Shown here: piece by piece, positions 5,666 through 7,838 of the stretch | Layout: each line of letters opens with the position of its first letter | How positions within the stretch are numbered: the first letter of the stretch is position 1 | Origin: Clostridiales bacterium | Lineage (GTDB): Bacteria > Bacillota_A > Clostridia > Christensenellales > Borkfalkiaceae | DNA: 7,838 nt | Direction: 5' to 3' | NCBI GenBank assembly: GCA_015055785.1 | Contig: SVHQ01000074.1 | Span: forward strand, 1-7,838 | Made by a program: the position numbers and the translations under genes | Notes under the pieces: model-generated | What the model saw: the letters and a program-made list of their open reading frames with translations, nothing else | Database searches by the model: none | What the model was told of the DNA's origin: nothing

Positions 5666-7838
5666 ATGGAAACGAAGAAGATGCATTTTGAGCAAACAAT
5701 CGCAAAAGAAAAAAGAGAAAAAGTAAATAGAAAAGAGACTTTAGCGGAATTTTGTAAGAGAAATTGCGCCTTGTTTTTTGCCCCTTTGATTGCATTTTGT
5801 ATATATGTTTTTATGTTGATATATTATCAAGTGTATCCGTTTGGCGATTACACGGTAGCGAGTTACGATCTTTCCTCGCAAATATGTCCGTTTGTCGAAC
5901 ATTTTTTTGACGTATTCAACGGTAGATCGACTTTGTTTTATTCGCACGCAATCGTAGGTGGTATGGACGTTACGGGGTCTTTGATGTATTTTATTTTCAG
6001 CCCGTTCAGCTTCCTATTCTTTATCTTCGGAGAGGGGAGAGTGGCGCACACGGTGGGGATTGTGATGGCGTGCAAGGTGATGGCGGTTGCCTTTTCTGGC
6101 ACGTGGTTTGCGAAAAAACTCTTTAAGGGTATTCCCGATTATCTTTGCGTGGCACTGGGGCTCACTTACACCTATTGCGGCTATATGTTTGTTGCGAATA
6201 CGTACATCAATTGGGTGGATTTTCTTATTTACATGCCTTTTGCAGCAACAGCGTTTGTATATTTTGTAAAAACGGACAAATTTTTGCCGTTTGCCTTGAT
6301 AATGGCTTGTTGTATATACACCAGTTTTTCTATTGCTTGTTTTTCCATGTTCACGGTATTCCCGTTGCTGATAGCGTATGCTTTGTTTTGCGTAGAAAAA
6401 CAGCGTAGAAATATGTTCATTACGAAAATTTGTCTTTGCTTTTTTGTGGCGGTGTTGCTTGCGTTGCCCGTACTGTTGCCTGCCTTGGTTTCCTATGCAA
6501 ACGGTGCGCGTAGCGGCGATAGCGGGCTTTTTGCCAATCTGTGGAACGGTTTTAAGGATTACAAAACAGGTAACCCCGTAGAGCTTGATACAAAAAACTT
6601 TTTAAAGAGCTTTTCGAAAGGTATTTACACGAAATGGACGTATATCATATCCGATTCTATCTTTTTATTGCTTACGTTGATTTGGTTTTACCGTAACGAT
6701 TTTAAAAAACCGTTTGTTCAATTTATGTTCCTTGCAGGTGTTTTCACCTTGCTTCCCACGGTTGTTGATGAAGCGATGGTGCTGATGAATATGGGCTCCT
6801 ACATGTCGTATGCGTTGCGTTTTGGTTTTTTGAACGCTTTGTATTTTTATGGCGGCGCGTGTTTATGCTTGGAGGGGATTTGTTTCCAGAAAAAAAGCGC
6901 CTTTGACGGTACGCCGTTGTTTTCTCCTTTGGCGGATGATGTAGATGATGTGGCTGAGGAGAGTTTGGCGTTGAAAAATATGCCTGAAAAGGAAAACGAT
7001 GGGGGCATGTACGCGACGAACTCCAAAAATATTGATAAAATTCACGAGAAAAAACAACGTATTTGGTCGGGGTTGATATTGGGGCTTGGCCTTTTGGCGT
7101 TTGTGTTCTTGTTTGTTTTTATGATAGATAATAATTATAAAGATAGCACGTTGTGGGGGTATTTTATCGGTTCGGACGATTTGAAAGGACTGAGCGGTTT
7201 TTCAGCGGCTTTTGCGCATTCGCTTGGTGGTTTGCCCGTGATTTTGGTGTTTTTCGTAACGGTGGCAGTCGTTGCATTCAGCGGTTTTTTATTGATTGAA
7301 AAGAAGAGGATTAGCCCAAGATTGCTTTCCTACGTGTTGGTTGTGGTCGTTGGAATGCAGGTGTTGTTTTATAATCAGCAGCTTGTTGTGGGGAATCGTT
7401 CCACGCAACACAAAGATTTAGACGCGTATACACGTTTGTGCGCGCAGCTTAGTGAACAGGACGATACGTTTTTCCGCGTGAAAGACTATGGAAAGAGCGT
7501 GAAAAACGGTGACGTGGACAAGCGAGAAAGCCTTTGGACGGCGAATGCGCCGTTGACGGGTGGAAGCAATTCGTTTAGTGTATTCTCATCGATGGTGGAT
7601 AAGGATAATTTTGCGGTATATCGGTTGTTTGGATATTTGGGTAATGGTAAAAACAGTTTTAAAAGCACGCATAATATAGATAGAAGCAATCGCTCAGAAG
7701 AATTTGGGGATTCCTTTTTGGGCTATAAATATTATTTCGTGCCCGTGAAAGAAAAGGACCATTTCCAAGAGGGTAAAACGGTTGCCAAATACGTTAAGCC
7801 GTATATGGTGACGGACGAAAACGGCAATGAAACGCAGT
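5666..7838 (+). CDS. YfhO-family polytopic membrane protein (3'-truncated by window edge)
   Basis: The frame stays open for 724 codons from the ATG at 5666 to the right edge without a stop. About 33 charged, mostly Lys/Glu/Arg residues precede the first membrane helix (35-54). The next segment, YPFGDYTVASYDLSSQICPF (57-76) then GRSTLFYS, is the signature external loop of YfhO proteins. D68 lies where GT-C-fold glycosyltransferases place their catalytic acid. Many hydrophobic helices follow up to about residue 400. A hydrophilic, acidic insert spans about 409-465, then further helices. An extracytoplasmic part includes WTANAPLTGGSNSFSVFSS and GYKYYFVPV, also typical of the family. Characterised Bacillus/Listeria YfhO-type proteins take part in adding sugars to teichoic acids from undecaprenyl-phosphate sugars; that role here is inference. 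No good ribosome binding site precedes 5666. The in-frame ATG at 5681 is an alternative start. Family members usually run 800-900 residues, so perhaps 100-200 residues are missing. Confidence 0.85.
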   Translation, partial: METKKMHFEQTIAKEKREKVNRKETLAEFCKRNCALFFAPLIAFCIYVFMLIYYQVYPFGDYTVASYDLSSQICPFVEHFFDVFNGRSTLFYSHAIVGGMDVTGSLMYFIFSPFSFLFFIFGEGRVAHTVGIVMACKVMAVAFSGTWFAKKLFKGIPDYLCVALGLTYTYCGYMFVANTYINWVDFLIYMPFAATAFVYFVKTDKFLPFALIMACCIYTSFSIACFSMFTVFPLLIAYALFCVEKQRRNMFITKICLCFFVAVLLALPVLLPALVSYANGARSGDSGLFANLWNGFKDYKTGNPVELDTKNFLKSFSKGIYTKWTYIISDSIFLLLTLIWFYRNDFKKPFVQFMFLAGVFTLLPTVVDEAMVLMNMGSYMSYALRFGFLNALYFYGGACLCLEGICFQKKSAFDGTPLFSPLADDVDDVAEESLALKNMPEKENDGGMYATNSKNIDKIHEKKQRIWSGLILGLGLLAFVFLFVFMIDNNYKDSTLWGYFIGSDDLKGLSGFSAAFAHSLGGLPVILVFFVTVAVVAFSGFLLIEKKRISPRLLSYVLVVVVGMQVLFYNQQLVVGNRSTQHKDLDAYTRLCAQLSEQDDTFFRVKDYGKSVKNGDVDKRESLWTANAPLTGGSNSFSVFSSMVDKDNFAVYRLFGYLGNGKNSFKSTHNIDRSNRSEEFGDSFLGYKYYFVPVKEKDHFQEGKTVAKYVKPYMVTDENGNETQ

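Noticed and set aside
6087..6408. Short plus-strand frames inside the right-hand region
   Set aside because: They lie in other frames of the 724-codon YfhO-family gene and have no start signal of their own.
6863..7057. 64-codon minus-strand frame
   Set aside because: It is antisense to the acidic loop of the YfhO-family gene and has no supporting feature.

Overview
The window looks like chromosomal DNA from a Gram-positive anaerobe, most likely of the Clostridia/Firmicutes type. The clues are strong purine-rich ribosome binding sites (AAGGAGA, GGAGG, AAGGAGG), near-consensus sigma-A promoters, Rho-independent terminators, TAA stops on all four complete genes and the partial first one, an NfnAB-type electron-bifurcating transhydrogenase and a YfhO-family membrane protein. 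No tRNA, rRNA, CRISPR array, insertion sequence or phage gene was seen. The genus cannot be named from the sequence.

Layout. (1) 1-1513, plus strand: the C-terminal part of an MFS drug-type exporter, cut by the left edge, followed 17 nt later by a GNAT N-acetyltransferase. They probably form one transcription unit whose promoter lies outside the window. (2) 1523-1557: a strong hairpin between convergent genes. (3) 1606-2973, minus strand: a CPA2-type cation/proton antiporter with its own promoter at 3016-3044. (4) 2974-3289: a divergent intergenic region of 316 nt. It holds both promoters, an inverted repeat at the antiporter transcription start, a perfect 12-bp tandem duplication, and a 28-bp uninterrupted alternating pyrimidine/purine tract containing two abutting 10-bp palindromes. 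(5) 3290-5559, plus strand: nfnA and nfnB, 2 nt apart, driven by a perfect TTGACA-17-TATAAT promoter and closed by a GAAA-tetraloop terminator at 5588-5620. (6) 5666 to the right edge, plus strand: a large YfhO-family polytopic membrane protein with no stop in the window. Its promoter places the transcription start almost on the ATG.

How the genes work together. NfnAB links the NADH, NADPH and ferredoxin pools in the cytoplasm of anaerobes. The divergent antiporter exchanges cations and protons at the membrane. Both belong to energy and ion homeostasis, but co-regulation is only suggested by the shared promoter region. The MFS/GNAT pair and the YfhO gene look like independent units. I found no clearly undescribed multi-gene system. 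The most unusual DNA is the alternating tract between the divergent promoters.
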